From: Vibrio nereis NBRC 15637
GTDB lineage: Bacteria > Pseudomonadota > Gammaproteobacteria > Enterobacterales > Vibrionaceae
Direction: 5' to 3'
Assembly: GCF_001591105.1 (NCBI RefSeq)
Contig: NZ_BCUD01000019.1
Span: 1-64,000, forward strand
DNA: 64,000 nt
Shown piece by piece: positions 1 through 8,898 of the stretch; positions within the stretch are counted from its first letter, which is position 1; each line of letters starts with the position of its first letter. The notes under the pieces were generated by a model that saw only the letters and a program-made list of their open reading frames with translations, had not been told where the DNA came from and did not search any database. A program made the position numbers and the translations under genes.

Positions 1-147
1 AAGCAAGCGGCACAAAACTTATTCCGCATTCGTCAGATGTGTCTGAATATGATTAAGCTTTATCCAGAGAAAGGGACTCTAAAACGCCGACAAATGAGGT
101 GTGCTTTAGATACGAGTTATAGAGAAAAGATCTTATTTGGTGGTTAA
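1..147 (+). pseudogene. ISAs1-family transposase, C-terminal fragment
   Basis: An open frame enters from the left edge and stops with TAA at 145-147. It encodes about 48 residues ending in a basic tail (GTLKRRQMRCALD, then YREKILFGG). This resembles the conserved C-terminus of ISAs1-family (H-repeat associated) DDE transposases, where a conserved LN-x(2)-K segment precedes a Lys/Arg-rich end. The rest of the gene lies outside the window, so I cannot say whether the whole element is intact. The frame runs straight into more decayed transposase sequence, so a dead element is more likely. Confidence 0.65.
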
Positions 148-288
148 AAAGCATTCATGCGGGAACCCTGTTGTTCCTTGGTTGTCACCATTTAACTACT
201 TCGGGTATGGTTGTTTCAATTTGACAAGAAGGCGAAAAACCAGCAGAGGAGATGCTGGTTAAGTATTATCAGTTCAGTGAAGTTGTCC

Positions 289-435
289 GCTAAAGAGTTG
301 CTGAGAGCACGCTGGAGTATCGAAAATCAGATGTATTAGCGACTTGGTGTCTGATTCAATGTGGATAGCTGTCATGATAAGACGCGAGCAGGCAAAAAAA
401 GTTTAGCCGTTGCGCGTCACATCAGTCTGAATTAG
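289..435 (+). pseudogene. ISAs1-family transposase, second degenerate fragment
   Basis: The frame at 289-435 reads AKELLRARWSIENQMY, a stop, RLGV, another stop, then FNVDSCHDKTRAGKKSLAVA and RHISLN before a third stop. The RxRWxIEN and later SLAVARHISLN stretches match the region just before the C-terminal tail of ISAs1-family transposases. In an intact protein this segment would precede the segment seen at 1-147. Here it follows, so the two pieces come from different copies or from a rearrangement. Three in-frame stops make it a clear relic. Confidence 0.65.
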
Positions 436-458
436 TACAGTTTAACTTTATTCAAAAA

Positions 459-512
459 TTTATCCGATATTTCGCAGCTTTTTTCTGAAATAGTTGCGAA
501 ATATCGGATAAA
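459..512. repeat. Perfect 18-bp inverted repeat with 18-nt loop
   Basis: The arms at 459-476 (TTTATCCGATATTTCGCA) and 495-512 are exact reverse complements separated by 18 nt. The structure sits about 90 bp upstream of the dehydratase start, between transposase relics and the gene. It lacks a clear T-run on either side, so it is a poor intrinsic terminator. It could be an operator, an mRNA leader hairpin or the remains of an element end. Confidence 0.8.
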
Positions 513-544
513 ATATGCTAATGCTAAGGGTGAGTGTTAATCAT

Positions 545-563
545 TTTAATGATAATCATTTAT
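545..563. promoter_or_regulatory. Fur-box-like sequence
   Basis: Aligned to the 19-bp Fur consensus GATAATGATAATCATTATC, 14 positions match, including an uninterrupted central AATGATAATCATT. It lies about 40 bp upstream of the ATG at 602, where it would overlap a promoter. The assignment is by eye. AT-rich Vibrio intergenic DNA produces partial Fur boxes by chance. Confidence 0.35.
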
Positions 564-601
564 AATCAAACTAATATTCAAAACAAACAGAAAATAGAAT
601 T

Positions 602-2542
602 ATGGCTAGGCTTAACTTCATTTGGAACCTCTCTCGTTACAACAAGCGTGTGATTAGCGTTGGTGTCGATGCGATATTTATAGTAATGTCATTCTATGTT
701 GCCTACTGGACAATAATTGGCGACATTAAACCTTTATCGAGTCCTTCAGCAAAGTATGCCATTCTGGGAACGCTAGTGATCACGATTATCGCATTCACTA
801 AGCTTGGCCTCTATCGCGCGGTACTTCGTTATCTCACGTTTCATGCCCTTGCGGTAGTCAGTATTGGTACGTTTATCTCTGCGATTTCCGTTGCCTTATT
901 TGCATACTATCTAGATGCGCCAATCCCACCCTCAGTACCTATCATTTATGGGGCGTTTTTATCGCTATTGTGTGGCGGGGCAAGGCTCATTGTTAGAGTA
1001 CTAGTTGCCCAAGTAAGCCATAAAGGTAGTCAACGGGTGTTAATCTATGGTGCTGGCGCTGCGGGGCGTCAGCTTGCGTTGGCATTGCGCTCTTCAGACT
1101 CTTACAAAGTGGTTGCGTTTATTGACGAAGATCCGACTTTGGCGAATACCATTATTATGGGGCTTCAAGTCATCGATATCGAGAGGGCAGAGTCGTTGAC
1201 CACTAAATATTCAGTGAGTCAAATTCTTTTGGCTGTGCCTAGTGCTTCGCGTCGCCGCCGCAAAGAAATCCTTGATGCGTTAGTACACTTGCCTGCAAAG
1301 GTGCTAACTGTGCCAGATATGCGAGATATTGTACAAGGGAAAGCCAATATTGATGAGCTCAAAGACGTCGCTATAGATGATTTACTGGGGCGCGATCCGG
1401 TGGCGCCTCAGCAGTCTCTAATGGAGGCGAACATTAAAGGTAAAGTGGTGATGGTCACAGGTGCTGGCGGATCTATTGGCTCTGAGTTGTGTCGCCAAAT
1501 AGTCAGGCAAAAACCCACTACACTTATCTTGTTTGAACTCTCTGAGTTTGGTTTGTACCAAATCGACCGAGAGCTCACAAACCTCATCGTCAAAGAGCGG
1601 CTCAATGTAGAGGTAATTCCTCTGCTTGGTTCTGTTCAGCGAATTAATCGTCTAGCGACAGTCATGAAAAGCTTTATGGTGCAAACGGTGTATCATGCCG
1701 CAGCCTACAAACATGTGCCGCTCGTCGAATATAACGTAGTGGAAGGGGTAAGAAACAACGTCTTCGGTACTCTCTATTCCGCAAAAGCAGCGATAGAAGC
1801 AAACGTGGAATCTTTCGTGTTGATCTCGACAGATAAGGCGGTGCGCCCGACTAACGTCATGGGTACTACGAAACGTGTGGCTGAGCTTGGTTTACAAGCG
1901 CTTGCCGAGCAAGAAAATATAAAACCGAATGGTACTCGATTTTGTATGGTGCGTTTTGGTAATGTTTTGGGCTCTTCTGGTTCAGTGATCCCATTGTTCA
2001 AGCGTCAAATTTCCGCAGGTGGTCCCGTTACGGTGACCCATCCTGACATTATTCGCTACTTTATGACAATTCCCGAAGCTGCGCAGTTGGTGATTCAAGC
2101 GGGCGCTATGGGTAAAGGTGGTGATGTATTTGTCCTTGATATGGGTGAGCCAGTAAAAATTACTGACCTAGCTGAAAACCTGATTCAGCTCTCAGGGCTC
2201 GAAGTGAAAAATAAACAAAATCCCTATGGTGATATCGCCATCGAGTTTTCGGGGCTTAGGCCAGGTGAGAAGCTGTTTGAAGAGCTACTTATTGGTGATA
2301 ACGTGGCTCAAACCGCGCACGAGCGTATTATGACTGCCCACGAGAAGTTTTTGCCTTACGAAAAGTATCAAATGTTAATGAATGCACTTGATGAAGCATG
2401 CCATAACTTTGATCATGAAAAAATTCGTCAGCTATTACTTGAGGCTCCAACTGACTTTAACCCAACAGATGGGATTGGAGACTTGGTGTGGCAGCGACTT
2501 AACCAGAAAGAAAGTGACGAATTGCCAGATATAGTTCATTAA
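602..2542 (+). CDS. Membrane-bound nucleotide-sugar 4,6-dehydratase (CapD/WbpM-like)
   Basis: This 646-residue protein has about four N-terminal membrane segments (residues 15-115), then a Rossmann-like domain (IYGAGAAGRQL near 148), then a second NAD-binding SDR domain (VTGAGGSIGSELCRQ near 285). The catalytic region reads LISTDKAVRPTNVMGTTKR: the usual Tyr of the Tyr-x3-Lys pair is replaced by Met, as is typical of the long WbpM/CapD subfamily (Ser-Met-Lys). Members convert UDP-GlcNAc or a related sugar to a 4-keto-6-deoxy intermediate for capsule or O-antigen synthesis. It is probably the last gene of a polysaccharide locus continuing left of the window. The exact substrate cannot be told from sequence. 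Confidence 0.9.
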   Translation: MARLNFIWNLSRYNKRVISVGVDAIFIVMSFYVAYWTIIGDIKPLSSPSAKYAILGTLVITIIAFTKLGLYRAVLRYLTFHALAVVSIGTFISAISVALFAYYLDAPIPPSVPIIYGAFLSLLCGGARLIVRVLVAQVSHKGSQRVLIYGAGAAGRQLALALRSSDSYKVVAFIDEDPTLANTIIMGLQVIDIERAESLTTKYSVSQILLAVPSASRRRRKEILDALVHLPAKVLTVPDMRDIVQGKANIDELKDVAIDDLLGRDPVAPQQSLMEANIKGKVVMVTGAGGSIGSELCRQIVRQKPTTLILFELSEFGLYQIDRELTNLIVKERLNVEVIPLLGSVQRINRLATVMKSFMVQTVYHAAAYKHVPLVEYNVVEGVRNNVFGTLYSAKAAIEANVESFVLISTDKAVRPTNVMGTTKRVAELGLQALAEQENIKPNGTRFCMVRFGNVLGSSGSVIPLFKRQISAGGPVTVTHPDIIRYFMTIPEAAQLVIQAGAMGKGGDVFVLDMGEPVKITDLAENLIQLSGLEVKNKQNPYGDIAIEFSGLRPGEKLFEELLIGDNVAQTAHERIMTAHEKFLPYEKYQMLMNALDEACHNFDHEKIRQLLLEAPTDFNPTDGIGDLVWQRLNQKESDELPDIVH

Positions 2543-3423
2543 AGACGACGGTCAATAAGACTAAAGAAAGCAAGAATGTTTTGTATGACTAAAAATGGTT
2601 TAATGAACTCAATGAGGATTTGAGCGAAGCAAAATAAATGCGCCGCGAAGAGCCGCTGAGATTAAGCCGATTATCAAAAAACTACAACAAAAGTTCGAAG
2701 CGAAAAAACAAGAAATCACCGCATTGGCCAATGAATTGTGGTGTTTTCGGCAAGGTTGGCCAATACTTTTTTCTTGCGCTGTTAGCAGTAGGCTTTGAAT
2801 TGAAGAAGTCTGAGCGCGATTTGTTTGTTGGCTGAGACTTTATTCGATAACGAAAGTGCGGGCTCAAACAGCAACGTTGTACTGAGCACGCTCCGAGTGT
2901 GTTATTACGGATAAACCAACAGGGTTAAAACGAAGGAAATGAGTGTGGTTTGGGAGGTTTTGAGGTGTTCCATAAGCGGTAGCTACTCTAACGTGCAACA
3001 GTGCGGGGTATTACCGCTTGGAGTGACAGGGAGTGGATGCGTTTTCTTTTGGGGATCATCCATTACCCTCATTTTAATGAGCGTGAACATGAGGGGCTTG
3101 CACCGACTCCCGAGGTTGGCCATTGGCGACCCATATGAGTACAGAGTCTGTCCCCCATCGATGGAGTGTTCTGCCGTTGATAGCGAGGTTGAAGGCAGTA
3201 GCAAAGGAGGGCATCCTTGCCGCGTGATAGTGAAACAAAGGGTAAGCGCACTTATAACGACGATTGCGGCTCTGTGTGGCCATGACCGCCAGTAAAGTAC
3301 ATATGTAGCACGTCAGTTATAGGTAACCATTCACCAACCCCCAGTTGACAGCTCGCAGGTTACGATCATCTCTTGAGCTAGCTTTGCCTCTTGAGTGACC
3401 TATTTGGTTCGTCAAACTTGTAT
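2543..3423. other. Decayed DNA without a recognisable intact gene
   Basis: This is 880 bp between the dehydratase and the IS66 remnant. A frame at about 2650-2780 reads IKPIIKKLQQKFEAKKQEIT, and a neighbouring frame reads YFFLALLAVGFELKKSERDL. They look like one frameshifted small protein with a coiled helix and a hydrophobic segment, but I do not recognise the family. The open frame at 2939-3295 has no convincing ribosome binding site or recognisable motif, and its codon use is unlike that of the neighbours. The stretch is best treated as relic sequence. Confidence 0.5.
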
Positions 3424-4303
3424 CATGAAAAAGAAAAATCACTTTACCGCCGAGCCTCCAAGTGTGAGTAATATCGGTGAGGCCAATGCACTCATCCGTG
3501 AACTCTGGGCAAAGCTCCGTGAGTACGAAGAGCGCTTGGCTCTGAATTCGCGAAACTCATCGCGCTCACCTTCCGGCGATACTCCGAAGGCGAGGGCCGA
3601 GAGACAAAAGCTTAACGCCCTCGTCATCGAAATCAGGTTAGAGCTCAGCCAGACCACGAAGGGCACTGAAGACCGCTGAGTGAACTGAAGGAAACGGACA
3701 TGGTCATACACTGCTTCACTGACTCCTCTTGTCATGAGTGCGGTGGTGATGTGGTACCGAACGCCTCGCCAACTTATCGTCACTAGGTCTTTGAGCTGCC
3801 AAAGTCCGCACTTGATATCACGGAATATCAATAGTTTCATGGCAGATGTAGTGGCTGTCATAATGCGATAAGGGCCGAGCTGCCGCTTGATGCCCCCGCT
3901 GGCCAGATGGGACCGAGATTGCTGAGCCATGTCGCTGTACTGGCAGGGTAATACCATATGAGTATCAGCAAGATACAGCGCCTAACAAGACCAGTACGGC
4001 TCTCACTTTTCCACAGGTGCCATCAGTGAAGCTCAGGGCAAAGTCGGGGCGATGCTGACTCCAATACCTCACGGGTGTACCGCTCACCAATAATGAAGCA
4101 GAGCGGTGCCTGAGAGGCAGCGTCACCCTGAGAAAGACCTGCTTTGGAACGACGGCAGAGAGCCGTTCTGTTCAAGGGTATTGTCGGTGGTGGAGACCTG
4201 TAAGAAACGCGGGCTACCAGCGCTGGATGTTATCAGAGAGATCGTGACGGCGGTGAGCCGAAAGAAACCCTACCCAGACGTCTTCGGCCTCACTTCCAGT
4301 TAG
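3424..4303 (+). pseudogene. IS66-family transposase remnant (DUF6444-type)
   Basis: Starting at an ATG at 3424, the protein shows ANALIRELWAKLREYEERL then ALNSRNSSRSPSGD, the coiled-coil and Asn/Ser-rich start of IS66-type transposases. After a frame change, 3690-3960 carries a zinc-finger-like piece (CHECGGDVVP) followed by FELPKSALDITEYQ and AELPLDAPAGQMGPRLLSH. The catalytic core is missing. At 4089-4165 TNNEAERCLRG and TLRKTCFGT appear, and after one more frameshift VLSVVETCKKRG ends at a TAG at 4303. These pieces follow the IS66 order, so this is one element with stops, frameshifts and an internal deletion. Confidence 0.8.
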
Positions 4304-4602
4304 TCAATTCCCCTCTACTAAATTTATTTTGATTTCTGAGAATAGATAATAATGATGAGCTGAGTCGCCGGGAAGTGCTGAGCTGTGAAGCTTCAGTTGG
4401 TGAGAGAAAATGGGCTCCGTGTATTGATCATGCCACTTTGACAATTTGGTCTAGGTGGGGAATGTTGGGCCTGTAGTGGTTTTGGGTGAGCGTCAACGCC
4501 TCTTCAACGTGGTATTAAAGTGTCGGAGCTACCTCAGTAAAAGAAAGATCAAGCTGCCTCAAGTTTCCACTTTCAGACTATTTTCTGTCTCAGTATGCAA
4601 AC

Positions 4603-4646
4603 AAAAAAGCCCGCAGGCCTTGTAAATATGGTTGGCGGGCTTTTTT
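4603..4646. terminator. 12-bp stem with flanking A and T runs
   Basis: Perfect arms AAAAAAGCCCGC (4603-4614) and GCGGGCTTTTTT (4635-4646) enclose a 20-nt loop. It lies directly before the IS3-family left end. The A/T runs on both sides would allow termination in either direction. It may shield the IS from outside transcription or be the relic terminator of a lost gene. Confidence 0.65.
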
Positions 4647-4653
4647 AATCGAG

Positions 4654-5887
4654 TGTCTCGTCCTGAAATGTGTTTACACATTGAGGACGAATTATGACCA
4701 CTTCACATAGTCCTTACGTTAAGCGCACACAGCGTGATTACACACTAGGCTTTAAATTACAGGTCGTCGATGCTGTTGAAAAAGGTGACATGACTTACAA
4801 ACAAGCCCAAGCAATCTATGGTATTCAAGGTCGTTCAACAGTTTTAACCTGGCTAAGAAAGCACGGAAAAATAGACTGGACGCAAAATCCAAGGAAGAAC
4901 ACCATGCATAAAACAACCAACCCAAAAGAGTCTCCGGCTCAAAAAATCAAACGACTTGAAAAAGAGTTAGAAGATGAACGGTTGAAGAACCTCTTCTTTA
5001 ACGAAGTGATTGATATTCTCAATGCTGAGCATGGGACCAGCCTAGCTCGAGTCTGCAAACTATGCGGGATATCGAGACAGAGCGTTTATCAAAAAGAAAA
5101 GCGAGCAGCTAGCCGCCAAATAGAGCTCAAACCCATTAAGAAGATGGTTCTAGAGCTTCGACGTTACATGTATGCCTCGAGTGGGTACTAGAAAGTTGTA
5201 TTCCTTAATCAAACCTAAGCTGCGAGAAGACGGAATAAAGCTAGACTGAGATGCTCTTTTTGATTACTTGCGTAACGAAAGATTTCTTGTTCGCCCCAAA
5301 CGCAGTTTTATAAAGACAACTAATAGTAGGCATTGGATGAAGAAGCATCCTAACTTACTGAAAGACTACAAGCCTCACTATCCTGAAGATGTATTAGTGA
5401 GCGATATAACCTATGTCCAATCTGATGAAGGTGCGCATTATCTTTCATTAGTTACTGACGCCTAATTATGGGCTATGAACTCAGTAGTGAAATGAAAGCG
5501 ACGGATGTCGTAAAGGCTTTAGATATGGGGATAAGGACTCGTCGGTATCGTTGTTCATGTATTCATCACTCAGACAGAGGGCTCCAATATTGCTCAAGCG
5601 TCTACCAAGACAAATTGAGAAGTGGAGACATGACATCAATGACGGATGGGTATGACTGCTACCGAAAGAGAGAGTGAACGGGATACTGAAGCAAGAGTTC
5701 TTACTGAATAGCTGTAAGGATATGGTTGAGCTTTAACAGCTAGGAAAGGAATCAACCAACATCTATAACAATATGAGACCACACCTAAGTCTCGGGATGA
5801 GACCCCCAAGTGTGAGGTGCATGAAAAAGCCAACTGCTAACGCAGATGGCTTAGTGTAAAACTGTCAACGTATTTTAGGATGAGACA
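4654..5887 (+). mobile_element. IS3-family insertion sequence, complete ends, 1234 bp
   Basis: The left end begins TGTCTCGTCCTGAAATG at 4654. The right end at 5887, read on the opposite strand, begins TGTCTCATCCTAAAATA, giving terminal inverted repeats with only a few mismatches. The element is flanked by the direct repeat GAG (4651-4653 and 5888-5890), a 3-bp target duplication typical of IS3-family elements. The single transposase gene inside is broken, so the element cannot move by itself. It inserted between the IS66 remnant and the yjbH 3' end. Confidence 0.85.
4694..5859 (+). pseudogene. IS3-family transposase (OrfA/OrfB), inactivated
   Basis: The first open piece (4694-5191) holds the helix-turn-helix OrfA part (DYTLGFKLQVVDAVEKGD) and a leucine-zipper-like stretch (AQKIKRLEKELEDERLKNLF). 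It then passes directly to the OrfB start (LARVCKLCGISRQSVYQ), apparently lacking a short linker. After a frameshift near 5191 and a stop at about 5250, the integrase core follows: VLVSDITYVQSDEG with the first Asp, then CIHHSDRGLQYCSS with the second. A stop at 5463-5465 separates these pieces. The Glu region and the final NNMRPHLSLGM are in yet other frames. At least four lesions show a dead gene. Confidence 0.85.
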
Positions 5888-5941
5888 GAGAGTAATAAGA
5901 GGTCTAACTCTTTTGGCCACCGTCGTTTTTTAGTGCTCTAT

Positions 5942-5969
5942 TTATTTGACTTGGGTTATTTGACTTGGG
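5942..5969. repeat. 14-bp perfect tandem duplication at the yjbH stop codon
   Basis: TTATTTGACTTGGG occurs twice head to tail (5942-5955 and 5956-5969). On the coding strand the second copy changes the reading frame and makes the final residues PSQITQVK. With one copy the frame would continue past the present stop for about 13 more codons. Confidence 0.9.
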
Positions 5970-8155
5970 CGCTGATACCATGGTGAACGTGCGTCTGTCT
6001 GACTAAACAAATAGTGAGGTTTTGCTAACATTTGTCCACCGTCTCGAGTGAGTGGTTCCCAAGAAATTGTCGCTCGGCTCGTACTTGGCTTGATCGTCAT
6101 GATGTCCATTGGAATCGAAACATAGAAGCCTTTATTGTAACTGCCTTCCCCATACTCGTCCGCGGTGAGGTCTGTGAGGGTCGCATAGGCTCCGACAGTG
6201 ACCCCCGACTTAAACTGTTTAGAAAAATCGACACGTGCACCTTTATCACCACCTAAGAATTTACCGACACTGACTTTGAAGAGGATATCGCCTAAAAACT
6301 CCCATTCAGGCATATAGTAACCGGTGATATGTCCAGTCGTTCCTTTGCTCAATACGTACGCTTGACATGATGGCTTGGCTTCATTGCATGTTGCTTCATC
6401 GTAGAAGAAATAGTCATCATAATAAACACCCAGCCAAGAGTCTGGATCTCGTTGGCTGACGAGGTTGGCATCGATCCCTACCGCCCAGTTGGCGTTAAGC
6501 GGGCGATACAGTGCTTCGCCGCCGACACCAGCGAACATCATCTCCAAATAGCCTCCGTACATTTGAGTGTAGAGGTTATCAAACGGCTGATCAAACCATG
6601 TCAGCTGTAATTGGCTCAGACGAACAGGGTTGTCGTGAACATAAGCTCGGAACATGGTGCGTACACGAGGGGTTGAGTAGTTGCGTACGTGCGGTGAATT
6701 TTCAACATAGTTAAACTTGTCATAGTTATCGATAAGGTTGAAGTAGAGTGAGCCACCTAAGATCAGGTTATCGGCAAGCCAGACACTGGACTTAGCGTTC
6801 ACTCCAAAGCTGTACAGGTAAAAATCTTCAGGCGCCCCAATACTTTGCTTAAGTACGGGCTCTACACCATAGTCAAACACTTGTTTTGTTGAGCTAAGTG
6901 GCGTGTCGGTCTCTTTTTCACTTGGTTTGGTCACACGAAAAGCCTGTTTCACGTCGGCGTCTGTCGACATGTAGTTCGCCGCACTGACATATTGAGTTCG
7001 GTCGACGGTTGTTTCGGTTAAGGGCATGCCATCTTTCATTTCCACGATATGGAATTGAGTCACCGACGGTTCGCTGTGGTTGTTTAAAATCGCCGCAGCA
7101 CGATCAAGTGCTTCGTTTCTATCACGGTATTTGGCCTGCTCCCCTTGAAGGGTAATCGTTTCATCCGTTTTCGATATCGTGTTGAGTTTGTAGCCTGCGT
7201 TCTTTTCTAGTAGGAGAGACACCTCATCCCAGTCGGTGTTTTCTGGATTCGGGCGAAGTTGCACTAGGGGCTTGTCTTCGTCTCGCCATATGGCTTTCAT
7301 GTCGTTAAAGTTGGTGTATAAATTAAAGCCCAGTGTGAGAGTATCACCACGTTGATAACTGACTTTTGCATCCCCCCAGTCACCTAAACGATAGTTCAGC
7401 CCAATATTCCAAGGCGTGTGCTGTGACATGTCCTTATTGCCACGCTGAACGGGAAAGTCTTGGCTGTAATCATTGCCTTCGTACTCAATTTTCAGCCTCA
7501 GTGGCTCGTACGGTGTTTGATACTCAACCCCCCCAAAGAGTGCTGCAGGCCCTTTAAACCAACGCTCAAAGTCCACACTGCCGCCGCTATCTTTGTACCC
7601 ACTTGGGCGATGGCAGTACTTATCCTTTATTTTGCAAAAAGGGTTGGTGGTATTTCCTCTTTGTCCTAGATATCCCCACCCTAAACCTAACGAGACATCC
7701 AGGTTGCCGAAGCGTTTGGTGGCAGCAACGTACTCCCCATCAAACAGGCCGGTCCCGCCAAAATCACGAATACCTATTGAGGTTTCGGGTAACCAATAGC
7801 TCTCTTCCAGTAGCCGAACTTTAAAGTCGATGCCTTTATCGGTATAAAGGTTGTCACCACTGTATTCAGGGTCACCACTAAAGTAGAGATCGGGTACTCG
7901 AGTGTAGCGAATGGTAGTTTCGAGCCAACGCATCAATTGGATCGACACCATATAGTGATGGTAGTCCTCATTGAATGTCGTGCCGAGGTTGAGCTCCCCT
8001 TCTTCAGCCATGCGCGCGGTAGGCAGTTGCATCAGACCGGTGCCACCAAAGTCGGTTTGTGAGACTTTCCACAAGGCATCGTCGTTTGCTAATGCCACTG
8101 AGCAGCTCAGCAATGTAAACGATGATAGCAATATGGTGTTGTAATGGTGTTTCAT
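5942..8155 (-). CDS. yjbH: YjbH exopolysaccharide outer-membrane protein
   Basis: This is a 737-residue protein with a signal peptide (cleavage probably after SVALA near residue 23), so it is exported. Its repeated hallmarks are those of YjbH: FGGTGLMQLPTARM near residue 37, FGGTGLFDGEYVAATKRFG near 130 and many amphipathic, aromatic-rich strands that suggest an outer-membrane beta-barrel. YjbH belongs to the yjbEFGH exopolysaccharide operon and probably serves polymer secretion or modification. The start overlaps the yjbG stop by four bases (ATGA), a sign of translational coupling. The C-terminus has been altered by a 14-bp tandem duplication. Confidence 0.9.
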   Translation of the reverse strand: MKHHYNTILLSSFTLLSCSVALANDDALWKVSQTDFGGTGLMQLPTARMAEEGELNLGTTFNEDYHHYMVSIQLMRWLETTIRYTRVPDLYFSGDPEYSGDNLYTDKGIDFKVRLLEESYWLPETSIGIRDFGGTGLFDGEYVAATKRFGNLDVSLGLGWGYLGQRGNTTNPFCKIKDKYCHRPSGYKDSGGSVDFERWFKGPAALFGGVEYQTPYEPLRLKIEYEGNDYSQDFPVQRGNKDMSQHTPWNIGLNYRLGDWGDAKVSYQRGDTLTLGFNLYTNFNDMKAIWRDEDKPLVQLRPNPENTDWDEVSLLLEKNAGYKLNTISKTDETITLQGEQAKYRDRNEALDRAAAILNNHSEPSVTQFHIVEMKDGMPLTETTVDRTQYVSAANYMSTDADVKQAFRVTKPSEKETDTPLSSTKQVFDYGVEPVLKQSIGAPEDFYLYSFGVNAKSSVWLADNLILGGSLYFNLIDNYDKFNYVENSPHVRNYSTPRVRTMFRAYVHDNPVRLSQLQLTWFDQPFDNLYTQMYGGYLEMMFAGVGGEALYRPLNANWAVGIDANLVSQRDPDSWLGVYYDDYFFYDEATCNEAKPSCQAYVLSKGTTGHITGYYMPEWEFLGDILFKVSVGKFLGGDKGARVDFSKQFKSGVTVGAYATLTDLTADEYGEGSYNKGFYVSIPMDIMTIKPSTSRATISWEPLTRDGGQMLAKPHYLFSQTDARSPWYQRPSQITQVK

Positions 8156-8898
8156 TGCGAGCCCTTTCTCATGCTGATCAGTTTCACGATGTTTTCTTCT
8201 AGCCTTTGCAGTTCGCTATCGTCTGAATTGAATCCAACAAAGACGACGGTACCCGGTGTCAAGTGTATGTTCTCATTATTCCAGTACGCGTAGCCAGCTT
8301 TGATGTAATGTCCGTCGGGGTAGATCACCCAGGCATAACTATTATTGGCGCTAGACAATAGGCCTGTTTGGTCTAGAGTTTCGGAGAGTGTTGTTGCCGA
8401 GGCAAAAGCGAGAGCCTGAGGACGAGCGAGTAGTCCCTCGACTTGGATGTGTTCTTTCCGTTGCGGCGTGATGAGTTCATACACCCCAGCAAGTAAAGGG
8501 TTATGCTCTGCTTGGATCCTCACCTTATCGATATCCAGTGAGAGTGACTCTCTATAGCCGACAGCCCAGTGTTTAATTTGCTCGATTAGAATATTTATCG
8601 AAGTATCATCGTCTGTATGATGCATCCTCTGTTCTAACTGTTGCAACACATCATGTTTGAGCTGCTGAGCCGTGGCCTGTTTATCTCTGTTGAATAACTG
8701 ATTGGCCAATGGATAGCTAGCAGGGGAAAAGATTTGGCTGTGTGCGATGGCATCTGACAGGACGGTTTCTAAGCGCTGAGCGTCTTCATACTGAAGTATG
8801 GTGTTCTGAATGGGAAGTTCGACTTTCAAGCCATCAGCTGATGCACCAAAGATTGGCAGCAGTGCGCTTGCGAGAGTGATAAGCAGTGGTTTATTCAT
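8152..8898 (-). CDS. yjbG: YjbG, periplasmic capsule-biosynthesis GfcC-like protein
   Basis: This 248-residue protein has an N-terminal signal peptide (ALLPIFGASADG, cleavage near residue 22). The gene position, size and the ending with GTVVFVGF then LQRLEENIVKLISMRKG fit YjbG/GfcC, a periplasmic partner of exopolysaccharide export whose family contains ubiquitin-like SLBB-type beta-grasp folds. It overlaps yjbF upstream and yjbH downstream by four bases each, so yjbF, yjbG and yjbH are co-translated. No catalytic residues are evident. A structural or accessory role is inferred from the family. Confidence 0.85.
   Translation of the reverse strand: MNKPLLITLASALLPIFGASADGLKVELPIQNTILQYEDAQRLETVLSDAIAHSQIFSPASYPLANQLFNRDKQATAQQLKHDVLQQLEQRMHHTDDDTSINILIEQIKHWAVGYRESLSLDIDKVRIQAEHNPLLAGVYELITPQRKEHIQVEGLLARPQALAFASATTLSETLDQTGLLSSANNSYAWVIYPDGHYIKAGYAYWNNENIHLTPGTVVFVGFNSDDSELQRLEENIVKLISMRKGSQ

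Noticed and set aside
2939-3295. Open frame of 118 residues in the decayed region
   Set aside because: No family resemblance, several competing frames, and it lies among dead transposase fragments.
3439-3957. Minus-strand open frame of 172 residues
   Set aside because: It is antisense to the IS66 remnant, whose order of motifs on the plus strand is convincing.
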